Below, in pieces: positions 51,285 to 61,800 of a DNA stretch of 64,000 bases. Under the pieces are notes generated by a model. It did no database searches. It saw nothing but the letters and a program-made list of their open reading frames with translations, and was not told the DNA's origin. Within the stretch, counting starts at the first letter, position 1. Each line of letters begins with the position of its first letter. The translations under genes were made by a program, and so were the position numbers. The DNA comes from Methanofollis ethanolicus (GTDB lineage: Archaea; Halobacteriota; Methanomicrobia; Methanomicrobiales; Methanofollaceae), in contig NZ_BCNW01000001.1 in the NCBI RefSeq assembly GCF_001571385.1, positions 2,271,470 through 2,335,469 of the forward strand, written 5' to 3'.

Positions 51285-52370
51285 TTATCCCCTCTTCTTC
51301 CAGGAATACACTCCGATCACGGCCAGCAGAAGAATCAGGCACCCTGCGCCGATGACCGGCAAGGGGAGTGTTTCGCCGGGAGTCTGCGTCTCTGCGGGCG
51401 GCGTGGCGGTGGTCGCTGCTGCGGCCTCCTGTCCTGCCGATGCCGTCACTTCCTTCAGGACAGACGGCCACGCGAGGGCGTAGGTGCTGAAGTGGGAGAC
51501 GCGTGCGGTCACAGTCCTCGTGACTGGATCCACGGTGGCCGGGACCTCCTGCCAGGTGCCGGCGGCGGCGTCGTACAAGAACACCGTCAGGGTGGCGGGG
51601 TCGTCGATCCCGGCCCACTCATCCTCGGTGAGGGTGAAAGTGAGAGTGACGGCCGGGTCGAAGGTGGCGCCGTCAGGGCCGCAGGTCAGTGCGATGCCGA
51701 GGGTGTTCCCGGCCGGGACCGGGGGAAGGGTGACGGGGTCGAGGGTTGTGACCGAGACCTCGCCGAGGGGGTCGCCGCGACTGTCGAGGGCGGTCGTGCC
51801 GGCTGGAACGGTGACGGAACCACTGCCGTCGGCGGTTCTGACCTTCACCGATTCGAGCACTTCCCCGGACTTCGAAGAGCCAAGGGACGCCTGGCCGGTG
51901 TACACCCTCGGTGCAGCGGCGGTAACGGTCGGCGACGACGAACCGCCGCCGCTACCGCCGCCACTGTTCCCACCGCTCGATGAGGTGGGAGTGGGGGTGA
52001 CGGCACTGCCGACGCTCAGGTCGAGGCAGGTCGTGCCGTTCGGCGTGAACGTCGCGGTCCGGCCGGCCTCTTTGCCGTCGACCAGGAACGTGATCGTCGC
52101 ACCGGCCTGGTCTTCGTTCGCAAGGACAAGCAGGCGGTTCCCGTCGTACCGGCTGGAACTGCCGTATGTACCGGATTTCGTCGTCGTGATCGAACCGCAT
52201 CCTGTCCCCCCGATCATGGCGATGATCTCGGTCCCGGCCGGGGCCGGGGAACCGCCGATCGTCACGGTTCCCCAGAACTCGTGGGGAAAGGAAGGGACGC
52301 TCTCATCGGCCGTCACACCGGCGACCAGCGCACAGAGGAGGATCAGGGCACAGCAATACTGTATCTTCAC
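51285..52370 (-). CDS. exported surface protein with C-terminal membrane anchor
   Basis: 361 residues. A signal peptide (MKIQYCCALILLCALVAGVT) precedes a beta domain (HEFWGTVTIGGSPAPAGTEI, residues 30-115) of a type found in methanogen surface proteins. A Ser/Gly linker (SSSGGNSGGGSGGGSSSP) leads to a second beta domain ending in RVSHFSTYALAWPS. The end is a membrane helix PVIGAGCLILLLAVIGVYSW and positive tail KKRG, an anchor unlike PGF-CTERM. It follows the large protein 52381-57012 by 10 nt and is probably co-transcribed. Confidence 0.8.
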   Translation of the reverse strand: MKIQYCCALILLCALVAGVTADESVPSFPHEFWGTVTIGGSPAPAGTEIIAMIGGTGCGSITTTKSGTYGSSSRYDGNRLLVLANEDQAGATITFLVDGKEAGRTATFTPNGTTCLDLSVGSAVTPTPTSSSGGNSGGGSGGGSSSPTVTAAAPRVYTGQASLGSSKSGEVLESVKVRTADGSGSVTVPAGTTALDSRGDPLGEVSVTTLDPVTLPPVPAGNTLGIALTCGPDGATFDPAVTLTFTLTEDEWAGIDDPATLTVFLYDAAAGTWQEVPATVDPVTRTVTARVSHFSTYALAWPSVLKEVTASAGQEAAAATTATPPAETQTPGETLPLPVIGAGCLILLLAVIGVYSWKKRG

Positions 52371-52380
52371 CTCATCACCT

Positions 52381-55300
52381 TCATGCTCCGATTACGCAGA
52401 GCGTGTCCGGGTTGTTCATGTAGATCCAGTATCCGTGGAATGGGTTCATGGTGCGGTCGTCGCCGTGGCGTCCCGTCGCTCCGCGAATGATGGAGACGTC
52501 GTATGCCTGTGCTTCGGCGTTGAAGCCGAAGAGTGTCGCCCAGGTGTCTTCGACCGACCTGAGGGTGGTGACCGCGGGTTCGGGCACGGTGTCGGTGAAC
52601 CCGATGGCGTTCCAGCCTCTGTCGAGGTCTTTCGTCGGGGGGGTGTCGTGCGTGTCGGCGGCGAAGGAGAGCGGGATCGTGTACGTGCCGTTTGCGAAGA
52701 TCCAGACGCCATCGAGGGGCTGGAACGATTCCTGCGAACTCATCGCCTCCCAGCCGCGGGTGCCGTTGTACAGCAGGACGGAGTGGCCGTCGGTGTCGAC
52801 GCCGTCGAAGAGGGCGATGGAGTCCGCTCCGGCGTCGAGGGTCTTCGGCGTCGAGACGAAGTTCCAGCCCGGATGGAGGGTGATCGCGGCGTTGCCGAGG
52901 GCGAGGTGGACCTTTGCGGTCTCGCCTGCGGCGACGGTCACGGTCTCCTCGGCGGCGAGGTAGCCGTCGAGGGCGAGGGTGACGGTGTGCTCGCCCGGCG
53001 CAATGCGGGTAAGGGTGGTGTTCGTCATCTCGCCGGTGTCTGTGCCGTCGAGGAGGATGCGGGCGCCGTCAGGGGAGGAGGTGACCAGGATGCTGCCCGA
53101 GGGTTCGACGAGGGCGAAGGAGACGGTGACGGTCTCTCTATCGACGACGGTCACGGTCTTCGCGGCGTCGGCATACCCGCTCTTCTTCACGGTGATCGTG
53201 TGCTCGCCGGCCGGGATATTCTCCAGGGTGACGTTCGTCGTCCACTCGGTGGCGGCACCGTCGAGGAAGATCCTGGCACGGTCGGGAGAGGAGGAGACGG
53301 TGATGTTTCCGGTCGCCTCGACGAGGTCCAGGTGGAGGGTCGTCGTCTCGTTGTGACGGACCGTCACGTTCGCCCCGGCGCTGCGGTAGCCGTCCTTCGT
53401 CAGGGTGACGAGATGGTCGCCGATGCCGATCCGGTCGACGGTGGCGTCGGTGGTCTTCCCGGTGGCGGCGCCGTCGATGAGGATCAGAGCCCCGGTGGGC
53501 GCGGAGGTGACGGCGAGGCTGCCGGTGTGGGTGGTCAGCGTGAGGGAGACGGTCGCGGTCTCCTCGCTCACGACGGTGACCGGGGTCGAGGCGTCGGCGT
53601 GATCGGCGAGTTTCAGGGTGACGACGTGGTCGCCGGCCGGGACGTTCTCCAGGGTTGCAGGGGTGACGAGGCCGGTGTCGGCACCGTCAAGGGAGATCAG
53701 AGCACCGGCGGGGGTCGAGGCGACCGAGATGCTGCCGGGCGGGAGGGGGTATTCGACGACGAGGAATGCGGCGGCGGCCTCCATCCAGTCGCCGCTGCTC
53801 TGGAACGCGGCGGTGTTCTCTCCGCCGAGGTACGCCGTCACGTCCCGATCGTCGATGCCGATCTCGGTGGTGCCGGTAAAGTTCCAGACGTCGGTCCAGG
53901 TCTCGCCATTGAAGAGCAGTTCACCTTCGGTCGGTCCGGCGCCCGGGGCGACGGTGATGAGCGTCGCATCGACGGCGCCGCTCTCGACGGTGGCGAAGGG
54001 CGCATACGCGGTCGCCTGCTCGGGCGTTGTGCCCTGCCCGCTGCCGCCATACAGGAGGTCGAAGCCTTCGTTGATCAACACGGTATGCGGGGCGGTGACG
54101 CCGTCGTCATAGACGACCGCAAGCACCATCCCGCGCACGGAGACGTTGCCGCCGCCGGGGAAGGTGCTCGTGAGCACGGCGGCGTTGCTGTCCTTGCTGA
54201 AGGCGTCTTTCACGTCATACACGGTCATGCCGTACGGGTACGAGGATCCCCACATCTTCTCGTCCTCGTAGAGGGCGACACGCTCGGGGGTCACACCGTT
54301 GAAGGTCAGCGTGACGTTGTCGGGGAAGACCGGGCCCTTGTCCCAGGTGTACGGGACGTAGAGGCGGGCGGCGGTGATCGTGGCGTTGGTTGGCACGGCC
54401 AGATCCGCGGACGTCCAGTTCGCGCTGTATGTCGTCCAGTGCGGAGACTTCGAGGCGCTCAGGTACGCACTGTCGCCGGTCGACCACACGAGGTCGCCGC
54501 GGACGTCATAGGTCTTCGCGGTCGGGATGTCATCGCCGCCAGTCCACCGCTTGCCCCGGTACCCGTTGGCGACGACGGTCTTCTCGATGGTCTTAAGGTT
54601 GTTCTCTTCGTTCGATTCGGTGACCGCACCCTCCACGTCGGCCGTCGCTGTGACAGTCACGGTCTCACCGGCGGTACGTATCGTCTCGTCGGTCCAGGTG
54701 ACGGTGGTGTTCGCACCGGCGGCGAGGCCGTCGATGGAGACAGTGCCCGTCGTGCCGCTCACGTTGAACTCGACGGCGAAGGCGCCGGCGGCGGCGTTAC
54801 CGATGTTCGTGACCTTCGTGGTGTAGGTGTTGTTCGAGGCGGAGAAGACCTGACCGCAGTTCGAGGCGAGGGTCGAGACCGTCAGGTCGGGAGAGGCGGG
54901 ATCGGCATATTCGACGACCAGGAAGGTCTGTGCCGCGACCATCAGTGGTTGGTTGCCTTCAGAACTCTGGACCGCCGCCTCGTTCCCGGTCGCGTTCAGG
55001 TACGCCGTCACCTCACGGTCGTCCACAGCCACCTGCGGGGAGTCGGAGGCGCCCACCGCACGCGGACCGTAGTTCCACACCCCGGTTCCGATCTGGTCCC
55101 CGTTGAAGTACAGGTTGCCCTCCCCGTCATTGCCCCACGGGACGAAGGTCGTGAGGTTCGCACGGGCGATGGTCGCCGTATCGATAGCCCTGCCGGTGAA
55201 CGGCGCATACGCCGTCGCACCGCTCTCGTTCGTGCCATAATTCACGGGATCGGCACCGAGGGCGTCGAACTCCTCGTTGACGAAGATCTGCTTTCTGGTA

Positions 55301-57012
55301 GCAGAGGCATCTTCGTAGATCACGGCAAGGGTGAACCCGGCTGGCGATATCTTGGCGTTGGTCCCTTCCCGGGTGAAGAGCGCCGTGTTGCTGGCGCCGG
55401 CCGCGTAGAGATCGGTCACGTTGTAGGTCATCATACCGTAGACAAAGTCGCCAAACGCCCCAAAGTTCGCCTTATCGTGGTACCAGTGCACATAGGGCAC
55501 GCGGACGCCGTTGAAATCGATCGAGACGTTTTCAGGCGCCGAATACGTGTTGTCCCAGCAGTACGGAACATAGAGGCAGGCGTCGCGGACAGTCGCACCC
55601 GCCGGCAGAGGAAGGTCAGACCCTGTCCAGGTCACGGTATAGTTCGTCCAGCCCTCATCTCCGAAGCTGCCGGAGACATACTGACTGTTGCCGAAAGAGT
55701 GGACGATGTCGCCGCGGAGGTCGTAGGTCCGCACTGTATTGATGTCGCTGCCGTTCTCCCAGTAGCGTTTGCCCATATAGCCGTTGTACTTGACGTTTTT
55801 TGGCTGACTTGTTACGGCGTTGTTGGTCTCATCGGTCTCGACGACGGTGTTGTCGGGGTCGATGATGGCGGTGTAGGTCACAGTTCCGCCAGACTCCCTG
55901 ATAGTCGTGTCGTTGAGGAATAGGAATGGCGCTCTCTCTCCGGGCTCGATCGGGGGGACGGTGACCCTGCCGACGAAACCGTCGCTTGAGCGAACCTCGA
56001 CCTCTGTTTCAGGAGACATACCTGGACCGAGATTGGTAAGGCTGATGATCCGGATGGTGTTTTGCATGCAGGCGAATACAGTGCCTCCAGTGATGGGATG
56101 TGCTCCGCCACTCGGGAAGGTAAGGTCGCAGGTCGGCACAACCACGTTTATCGTCGCTGTCCCGCTCGCATTCTCCGCTGACGCGGTGACCGTGGTCGCG
56201 CCGGCGGCGAGGGCGGTGAAGTACCCGGTCTGGTTCACCGTGCCGACAGTCTCGTTGCTGCTCGTCCAGGCGAAGGAGACGCCGCTCATCTCAGCGCCGT
56301 TCTGGTCCAGTGCTGTTGCGTTGAATTGCTTCGTGGCGTTCACCGCCACGCTCGCCGTCGCGGGAGAAACTTCGATCGTGGTCAGGACGAGGGGGGGGAT
56401 TGTGTAGGTTACGTTCAGGTAGGGGCGTTGCGTGGATTCAGAATATTCACGGCTTCCCATCTGAACTTTCTGCAAAGTAGAAGTAGCGGATTCATTTGTA
56501 AATGCAAGCATCCACCCATAGTTTGCAGTAATGTCCGCGTATGCCTGTACGTCCTGCGTGACGTTCCAGCAGATCCAGGTATTCGCTGTCGATCCGGGAT
56601 CGATCGAACTGGTCGGTTGCGTATTTACCGAAGGTTGCGTATTCCAGGTGACACTGGACTCATTCCACGTATCGGTCACGCGGTAAGCACCGACCTCTCT
56701 GTCGCCTGCCCTGTCGTACATATATCCATAGAGCGTTGCCGACTCGATCATCGCCCCTTCGGGGATCGACGAGAGGTCGAAGTGGATAAGGCACCTATAG
56801 AGTGTACCAGCTGAAGACCCCAGAGGATTGCCAGATTCTCGAATATACAGACTTGTCTGAGTGCCATAATTCGTATTTCCGGGAAGATCACCCCATCGGA
56901 TCTGTGCGTCGGCGTCTGCCGGGAATGTTTCGTTGGCGGCCATCGCCGGTACAACGAATGCGGTCATGCACAGCAGTGCAGCGATACAGAAAACCAGAAA
57001 TGTTTTTCGCAT
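52381..57012 (-). CDS. multi-domain surface protein: DNRLRE, BIG2, CARDB, DUF3344, PEGA
   Basis: 1543 residues from ATG 57012. Signal peptide MRKTFLVFCIAALLCMTAFV. A DNRLRE-like domain (LYRCLIHFDLSSIPEGAMIE) fills the first 200 residues. Next come BIG2 (VAVNATKQFNATALDQNGAE), a CARDB-like domain, two DUF3344 modules (YMGKRYWENGSDINTVRTYD and YRGKRWTGGDDIPTAKTYDV, each introduced by a CARDB-like unit), and four PEGA repeats (GSISVASTPAGALISLDGAD and kin). The C-terminal domain (LHPGWNFVSTPKTLDAGADS) resembles S-layer-associated modules. No C-terminal anchor. It probably forms part of the envelope or matrix. Confidence 0.85.
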   Translation of the reverse strand: MRKTFLVFCIAALLCMTAFVVPAMAANETFPADADAQIRWGDLPGNTNYGTQTSLYIRESGNPLGSSAGTLYRCLIHFDLSSIPEGAMIESATLYGYMYDRAGDREVGAYRVTDTWNESSVTWNTQPSVNTQPTSSIDPGSTANTWICWNVTQDVQAYADITANYGWMLAFTNESATSTLQKVQMGSREYSESTQRPYLNVTYTIPPLVLTTIEVSPATASVAVNATKQFNATALDQNGAEMSGVSFAWTSSNETVGTVNQTGYFTALAAGATTVTASAENASGTATINVVVPTCDLTFPSGGAHPITGGTVFACMQNTIRIISLTNLGPGMSPETEVEVRSSDGFVGRVTVPPIEPGERAPFLFLNDTTIRESGGTVTYTAIIDPDNTVVETDETNNAVTSQPKNVKYNGYMGKRYWENGSDINTVRTYDLRGDIVHSFGNSQYVSGSFGDEGWTNYTVTWTGSDLPLPAGATVRDACLYVPYCWDNTYSAPENVSIDFNGVRVPYVHWYHDKANFGAFGDFVYGMMTYNVTDLYAAGASNTALFTREGTNAKISPAGFTLAVIYEDASATRKQIFVNEEFDALGADPVNYGTNESGATAYAPFTGRAIDTATIARANLTTFVPWGNDGEGNLYFNGDQIGTGVWNYGPRAVGASDSPQVAVDDREVTAYLNATGNEAAVQSSEGNQPLMVAAQTFLVVEYADPASPDLTVSTLASNCGQVFSASNNTYTTKVTNIGNAAAGAFAVEFNVSGTTGTVSIDGLAAGANTTVTWTDETIRTAGETVTVTATADVEGAVTESNEENNLKTIEKTVVANGYRGKRWTGGDDIPTAKTYDVRGDLVWSTGDSAYLSASKSPHWTTYSANWTSADLAVPTNATITAARLYVPYTWDKGPVFPDNVTLTFNGVTPERVALYEDEKMWGSSYPYGMTVYDVKDAFSKDSNAAVLTSTFPGGGNVSVRGMVLAVVYDDGVTAPHTVLINEGFDLLYGGSGQGTTPEQATAYAPFATVESGAVDATLITVAPGAGPTEGELLFNGETWTDVWNFTGTTEIGIDDRDVTAYLGGENTAAFQSSGDWMEAAAAFLVVEYPLPPGSISVASTPAGALISLDGADTGLVTPATLENVPAGDHVVTLKLADHADASTPVTVVSEETATVSLTLTTHTGSLAVTSAPTGALILIDGAATGKTTDATVDRIGIGDHLVTLTKDGYRSAGANVTVRHNETTTLHLDLVEATGNITVSSSPDRARIFLDGAATEWTTNVTLENIPAGEHTITVKKSGYADAAKTVTVVDRETVTVSFALVEPSGSILVTSSPDGARILLDGTDTGEMTNTTLTRIAPGEHTVTLALDGYLAAEETVTVAAGETAKVHLALGNAAITLHPGWNFVSTPKTLDAGADSIALFDGVDTDGHSVLLYNGTRGWEAMSSQESFQPLDGVWIFANGTYTIPLSFAADTHDTPPTKDLDRGWNAIGFTDTVPEPAVTTLRSVEDTWATLFGFNAEAQAYDVSIIRGATGRHGDDRTMNPFHGYWIYMNNPDTLCVIGA

Positions 57013-57386
57013 CTCCCTATCAACTCCGTCTTTCATTCACGATTCTTCTGCCACGCCAAGATCCTGGTGAGAGGCCAGGAGAGGCCGAGAGACTAATCGA
57101 GACGCGTAAGATCACTCTATTGTCACATATAAACGTACATCATTCATATTAGATCATATCATTTAAATATAAAGTAACACTAAAGAGACGAAATAATGCC
57201 ATTTTAGTTACTTAATCTGCGCAAACGATAACTCAAACACAATCGTACAGCCAAAATGGATGTTGTTTTTCACACGAGAAAAAAACGATGCCGCCGGCCG
57301 TCTGGCCGCAGAACGGCATCAAAAAATGAACGCAGATGGAAGGCCTTCGGGCCTTCCGCTCTTTCAAAGATCTCAGAGGGGCGCGA
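57013..57386 (-). promoter_or_regulatory. AT-rich promoter region of the multi-domain surface gene
   Basis: 374 nt. In the minus sense TTACTTTATATTTAAATG (about 57176-57159) is a TATA-like box, followed by TATGATCTAATATGAAT (57158-57142). The same 17-nt motif with one change occurs near 58418-58434 upstream of the next surface gene. The leader to ATG 57012 would be about 130 nt. The terminator of the upstream gene occupies 57277-57320, and a perfect hairpin GGAAGGCC-TTCG-GGCCTTCC lies at about 57338-57357. Confidence 0.5.
57277..57320 (-). terminator. hairpin plus T-run terminator of the DUF3344 gene
   Basis: On the minus strand GATGCCG (57320-57314) pairs with CGGCATC (57293-57287), with internal GGCC pairing in the loop, followed by GTTTTTTT. 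It is about 70 nt downstream of the stop at 57388. Confidence 0.55.
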
Positions 57387-57387
57387 T

Positions 57388-58338
57388 TTACTCCTCCTTC
57401 ACGGTCAGGAGCGCGAGCGGAATCTTGAAGTAGCCGCTGTACGAGCCGGAATGGGTCGTGTTCCGGTCGAACGTCATGAAACTGTTCCCACCGGTGGCGT
57501 AGTTGGTGACGTCCCAGCTCTGGTGCCCGAAGTACGACCCCTGGCACGGGTTGCTCCAGGGCAGGGCATTACCGTTGAAGGTGTAATTTCCGTTGTAGCT
57601 CCCCAGGTAGATGGCCGTGAGGTTTGCATTATCGACTGCAAGTCCTGATGTGCTGAATGTGGTGTTCCCGATGTAGGAGCAGTCGTAATCGTCGGCCTTA
57701 TATGAGTCGGTGTCGTGTCCCTGGTTCACCCAGTAATGAATAGTGTCGGATCCGCCGTTATACGCCACCACGAGGGCGATCATCTTCACCCTACCGTCAT
57801 TCGGCTGCGTGCCGTCGGGCTTGGCCGTGTGCACGCGCGCCGCGACGCTCGACGAAGTGATACTGTTCGTCACGTCATACCACATCAGGCAGTCGCTCGT
57901 CACCCGGTTGCAGTGGCCGTTGATCCAGACCGTTCCGTCAGCACCGCTGCCCGCGGGATAGGTGTAGGTCGTGTTCATGATCTCCGAGCCGAGGGTCGAG
58001 TATCCCGATCCGCCGTCGAACTCCACCGTCGTGTTCAGGGGGTAATTCGAGGTCATGCTCCCGATGTAGGTCGCCACGTAGAGCCGCGCCCAGGCAACAT
58101 TGGCGGAAGTGCAGGGAAGAGAGAAGTCTTTCGTCACCGGCGTCGTGTACGCATAGTCGAATCCCGGATATGCGTCGAACCAGAGGCCGCCGGATACTGT
58201 CCCGCTCGTCCCGTTCGCGGTGACCAGTTTGTCTCCTCCAATGTACGGATCGGCCGCCGCCGGCGCCGCCATCAAGAGCAGCGCCACAAGCATGCCTGTC
58301 AGCATGCATATCCTGCTTGTTTTCATCATTTGCTTCAT
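57388..58338 (-). CDS. secreted DUF3344-domain protein
   Basis: 316 residues. The signal peptide is TSRICMLTGMLVALLLMAAP, cleaved near ADPYIGG. The rest is one DUF3344 domain: LPCTSANVAWARLYVATYIG, then MWYDVTNSITSSSVAARVHT and HYWVNQGHDTDSYKADD, closing SYSGYFKIPLALLTVKEE. The domain recurs in methanogen surface proteins and also forms the N-terminus of the gene at 58860-62900 (MWYDVTDAI is the same motif). No anchor is seen, so it may be released or associate non-covalently. Confidence 0.85.
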   Translation of the reverse strand: MKQMMKTSRICMLTGMLVALLLMAAPAAADPYIGGDKLVTANGTSGTVSGGLWFDAYPGFDYAYTTPVTKDFSLPCTSANVAWARLYVATYIGSMTSNYPLNTTVEFDGGSGYSTLGSEIMNTTYTYPAGSGADGTVWINGHCNRVTSDCLMWYDVTNSITSSSVAARVHTAKPDGTQPNDGRVKMIALVVAYNGGSDTIHYWVNQGHDTDSYKADDYDCSYIGNTTFSTSGLAVDNANLTAIYLGSYNGNYTFNGNALPWSNPCQGSYFGHQSWDVTNYATGGNSFMTFDRNTTHSGSYSGYFKIPLALLTVKEE

Positions 58339-58859
58339 CTACTGATTTTTTTACTGCGGGGGGCGTGAGCCTCCCCGGCACGGGGGATCTCACCACAGTA
58401 ATACATAAATTATAATTATTCATATCAGATCATACAATTTTTATACTTGGTAATATCTGGGTGAAAAGAGCCGAGACACAATGCGGAACGCAGGACGTAC
58501 GGGACGGCCGGATCGCCGCCGGCAGTGCCATTCTGCCGCGGAAATGGCGCACTTCCGCAAAAAAAGTGGGTTGATGGATCATTCGGCTTTGTAGAAATCC
58601 TCCTCCATCGGTTGATAGTGCGTGCTGATCCTCTGCCTTCCCGTTCTCCGGGGGACTACGCCCCCGAACCCCCGCGCGAGGATTGGTCCCGGGAAGAAAG
58701 GGTCGGAGTCCTGGAGGAGGAGGTTATCCCTGCCCCTATCGTAATGGCAGGGGGTATGGGGGGCGGCAGCCCCCCCGGACCTGGCACTTCTGAACAGAAT
58801 TTTTTCCCCTATCACTTCAGGAAGTACTTTCCCGCAAGGGTTTCTACAGGGCCGATCAT
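58339..58859. other. 520-nt intergenic region with promoter motif and dispersed repeat
   Basis: No gene. The part nearest 58338 carries the shared promoter-region motif at 58418-58434 and a TATA-like AGTATAAAAATTG (minus, about 58451-58437). The middle has purine and GC stretches. From 58640 to 58808 lies the third copy of the dispersed intergenic repeat, and 58802-58840 is T/C-rich, near the 3' end of the next gene. Confidence 0.5.
58640..58808. repeat. dispersed intergenic repeat with hairpins at both ends
   Basis: Hairpin 1 is CGGGGG-ACTACG-CCCCCG (58649-58666), then AACCCCCGCGCGAGGATTGG. Hairpin 2 is GGGGGGC-GGCA-GCCCCCC (58758-58775), then GAACAGAATTTTTTC. It aligns along its length with 47560-47725. 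The conserved end hairpins and divergent middle suggest a structured element rather than a gene. Confidence 0.7.
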
Positions 58860-61800
58860 TCACTGTTTTGAAAGATCCACCCGGCATTCGGTATTCGTAT
58901 ACGGTTCCACCGCCACGTCCGGAACCGTCTTCGACCCGTCCTTCGCCACCACCTTCACGTCATAGGACCCGATGGGGATGTAGTAGAACGTAAACGGCGT
59001 CTTCTCCCCCGTATCCTTGCCGAACAGGTAGATCTTCGCACCAGACGGCGTGCTGTCGACAGACAGCGACCCGTAGGCGTAGGGGTCCATCCTCAGGTCC
59101 ACATTCGCAGACAGCCCCGGCGTCCCCGCACCCTTCAGCATGACAGTCTGCTCCGCCGGCGTGTACCCCGGTTTCGAGACCGAGATCAGGTGCCAGCCCT
59201 CGGAAAGATTCCCGACGCAGTACGGCGTGGCAAGGCCCGTCGCAAACCCGTCGACAAAAATGTCGGCGCCCGCCGGTTTCGACGTGACCATAACCGAATA
59301 CGGCGTCGGCACGTCCTTCCTGATCGTGAGAGTCTCGTTCGAGACCATGAAGTCCGAGACCCTCTCGGAGATGTAACTCCCATTCACGCACACCGTCACA
59401 TACCTGTTGATCCCGCCGCCGACATCGACCGTCTTCGGGAGTTTGTACCCGAGGTACCGACCATTCACCGAGAACGGAGATCCCGAGAAACCTCCCCCAT
59501 CCACGGAGATCGAGCACCCGATCTCCTCCGACCCCGTCGTGAACGTCACCGAAGAGACGGCGTTTTTATTCACCCATACACTCTCCTTCTCTGATACGAA
59601 CGTCACCTTGCCCAGTTTGGCTTTGATCGAGTGCAGGCCCTCCTTCAACCCGTACACCGTCCACGGCGTCTTCCTTCCCGTCTTCTTGCCGTCCACATAG
59701 ATCTCGGCCCCTGCAGGATAGGACTCGACATACACCCCGCCGTACCTGTTCGCGTCCCACGCACGCAATGAATCGAGATCGAACTGCTGGCCCCGGATAT
59801 TTTCGGTCTCGAAATCGAGGACAAGTTCGTCGTCATGGGAGAGATGGACCGTCCTTTCCACGGGTTCGGCGCCCTCCAGCCTCATCCTTACCATATGGTC
59901 GCCCCCCGCCGCCGTGACCGTCACCGGTGTCGTCTTCCCGAGGTACGTCCCGTCGAGATCGACCAGCGCTCCCGGCGGGTTCGAGAGAAGCGAGACAGCA
60001 AACGTCATCGATGAAATATCGACCGGCGTTTCGGTCGCGACAGGGGCAATCGTCTCGACTGCCGCAGGCACTGTTTCGTTCCTCTCCACAGACACGACCT
60101 TCTCGTCGGCGTGGACGCCGAAGATACCGAGGACCGCCGTGACGACACCCCCGACGAAATCGGAGACCCGGTCGAAGACACTCTTTTCCGGCTGCTCCTT
60201 GCCGCCGACCACCAGGGTATGGACCCCGCCCCGCGTGATCCTGGCAGAGAGATCGCCCTCCCCGGACGTCGCCTTGACGGTCTGCCCGTCAGGCCCGAGG
60301 AGACCGAAGGTGCCTGAAAGGTTGAGGCGGCCCGTGTGGACGACCAGCAGGAGGGGGATATCGGCCTGCATATCTTCGTCCCCCACCGTACAGGTCCAGG
60401 CATCGCCGGCCCACGCCGACTTCAGCGTCAGCACCGTGACGCGTTTCCCCGCACCGTCGACGATCACCGTCCCCTCGGGAATGAACACCTCAAAAGCGCC
60501 GTCATCGGAGAGAAGACGCGTCGCCTCCAGTCGTCCAGCCGACTCGTTGAGCGCGACCCGCATGGTGCTCCCGGTTGCGGACGGCCGCGGCGACGTCTCC
60601 GTCTCGCTCACTAAAGCACCAGTCTCACCCGTGACGGCCTCACCCTTGCTGACGACCAGGACCGCACCCCTGTTCTCCATATAGTCACCCTTCGTCGTGG
60701 TGATGTAACTCTGAACCCCGGCCAGGTTCCCCGACGCCGCCAGGTAAGGCCTGACATTCAGTTCGGCGACACTGATCGCCGACGAACCGGCAGTGAGCAG
60801 GTTGAACCACTCGCCGTCGTTGAACGTGATCCTGTGCTCGTCATTGTCCTCGCCCGACCCTGCCGTGGCTATGAGAATCAGCCTGGCGGCCCCGCTCCCG
60901 GCAAGGTCGATCGTGCCGTCGAACGGCATCGTCGTGATACAGTCGTCGCTCGTCGTCCCGAAGTCAGGGTTCGCGTAGAGGGTATCGGAACCTTCATCGA
61001 TCCAGTAGGTGATCTCGGGGAGAGACGGGTCCTCGGTGACGACAAGGACGCCGACACCGTAGGTCGCGAAGACATCGTCTTTCCGCCCGTCGTTCGTGAC
61101 CGTCACCGTGTGCATCCCCGCGACGCCGCCCTTCAGACCGGTCACATTGTAGGCAAACGTCTCCAGAAGATAATCATAGACCCCCTCGTTCTTCCTGTCA
61201 CCGTACACCGTATCTGCCGGGAAAACGATACCGTCGACCTTCAGGGTGATCCTCTGCTCCGTTCCCTTCTTCTCTTTCTCATCGTGCCCCCACGTCGTAT
61301 AGATGTACAGCCTGGCCATCCCGACCGTGCTGTTCGAGGGAATATCGATGGAAAACTCCCTGCTCTCTCCGGCATGGATCAGGCCCGTATAACTGCTGAA
61401 CGGATAATACGAGACATTCCCGCGGGTCGTCCCGGCCAGGCAGGTTTTCAGCGGCATCCCGGTATATCCATAGTCAGGCACCGACCCATCGCCCGAATCG
61501 CCCCCGGACACGAACGCCAGGTCCACGACGACAGTCTCGTCCTCCTGGACGGTCACGGTCTTATATGAACTCTGGCCGCCCAGCCGCACCTCCACCGTAT
61601 AATCCCCGATGATGAGATCGCTCAGCGTCGCCGGCGTCTGAACCGACATGTTCACATTATGGTATTTCCCGCCGTCGAGGTACACCCACGCTCCCGAAGG
61701 CTCAGACGTCACCTCGATGCTCCCGGTGATCGGCTGGAGATCAAAGTGGACCGTAGTATTCGCACCCTTCTTCACCTCGACGGAGCGGTCGTCGGGGATG

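Noticed and set aside
51484-55923. 1479-codon plus-strand frame
   Set aside because: It is antisense to two surface-protein genes with signal peptides and known domains; its Arg/Gly/Val-rich composition is that of a GC-rich shadow frame.
57338-57357. GGAAGGCC-TTCG-GGCCTTCC hairpin as a terminator
   Set aside because: It has no T-run on either strand right after the stem; the hairpin at 57287-57320 is the better terminator.
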